Shown here: positions 6,108 through 6,227 of the stretch, in pieces
Layout: each line of letters starts with the position of its first letter
Position numbering within the stretch: the stretch's first letter is position 1
Assembly: GCA_037131735.1 (NCBI GenBank)
Contig: JBAXQM010000046.1
Coordinates: forward strand, 1-6,227
Reading direction: 5' to 3'
Length of the DNA: 6,227 nucleotides
DNA from: CAIUPE01 sp037131735
GTDB taxonomy: Bacteria; Pseudomonadota; Alphaproteobacteria; Rhizobiales; Beijerinckiaceae
Program-made: the position numbers and the translations under genes
The notes under the pieces: generated by a model
Databases searched by the model: none
What the model was told of the DNA's origin: nothing
What the model saw: the letters and a program-made list of their open reading frames with translations, nothing else

Positions 6108-6135
6108 TTGCCCTCCTGTTTTTGATGAGGACATC

Positions 6136-6227
6136 ATGTTTTCAGCCCTTTTCGCCCGCTTTGTTGCTCTTATCGGATCCATAATGATCCTCTGGCGCCG
6201 CGCGACGATCCCGACCCCCACGCAAGC
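6136..6227 (+). CDS. N-terminus of an unrecognised protein (3' end outside window)
   Basis: ATG 6136 follows a GAGGA ribosome site (6127-6131) by 4 nt and a promoter-like pair at 6079-6107. The frame stays open for 30 codons to the window edge. The peptide begins MFSALFARFVALIGSIMILW and continues RRATIPTPTQA. This is one hydrophobic segment (about residues 2-20) followed by two arginines and a Pro/Thr-rich stretch, so it may be a membrane anchor or an uncleaved signal. Too little is present to name a family. Promoter, ribosome site and sensible N-terminus together make the gene likely. Confidence 0.55.
   Translation, partial: MFSALFARFVALIGSIMILWRRATIPTPTQ

Noticed and set aside
6018..6221. 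67-codon open frame on the minus strand
   Set aside because: It crosses the palindrome array and the promoter and is antisense to the 6136 gene; the product resembles no protein family.

Overview
The window reads as a chromosomal segment of an alphaproteobacterium with moderate GC content (about half GC by eye). I infer this from the gene types, the codon choice and the close match of the adenine deaminase to proteobacterial Ade proteins. No marker gene fixes the genus. There are no rRNA, tRNA, IS or CRISPR features.

Layout, left to right. (i) Positions 2-154 (+) hold the 3' end of a small membrane protein that looks like DUF2061. (ii) It converges on an FGGY carbohydrate kinase at 178-1614 (-). 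(iii) A 78-bp divergent intergenic region separates the kinase from a sugar-uptake pair on the + strand: a periplasmic sugar-binding protein (1693-2619) and, 9 bp later, an RbsC-type permease (2629-3612). (iv) After a 121-bp gap with a hairpin on the permease stop codon come a short-chain dehydrogenase/reductase (3734-4396) and, 34 bp later, an adenine deaminase (4431-5450). (v) A small secreted protein of unknown function follows, best started at GTG 5578 (5578-5943). (vi) A 192-bp intergenic region carries three nearly abutting palindromes (6014-6070) and a good sigma-70-like promoter (6079-6107), in front of a gene cut by the window end (6136 onward).

How the genes work together. The binding protein and permease import a sugar or polyol, and the divergent kinase probably phosphorylates it inside the cell. 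The reductase could interconvert sugar and polyol, but its link to this pathway is only positional. Adenine deaminase belongs to purine salvage (adenine to hypoxanthine) and shares only direction and closeness with the reductase. The importer has no ATPase gene in the window, although ABC import needs one; it must lie elsewhere or be shared. No transcription regulator is encoded here.

The window is mostly ordinary metabolic DNA. The least explained parts are the palindrome array at 6014-6070, the importer without an ATPase, and the unrecognised secreted protein. I see no convincing evidence for a wholly new system.
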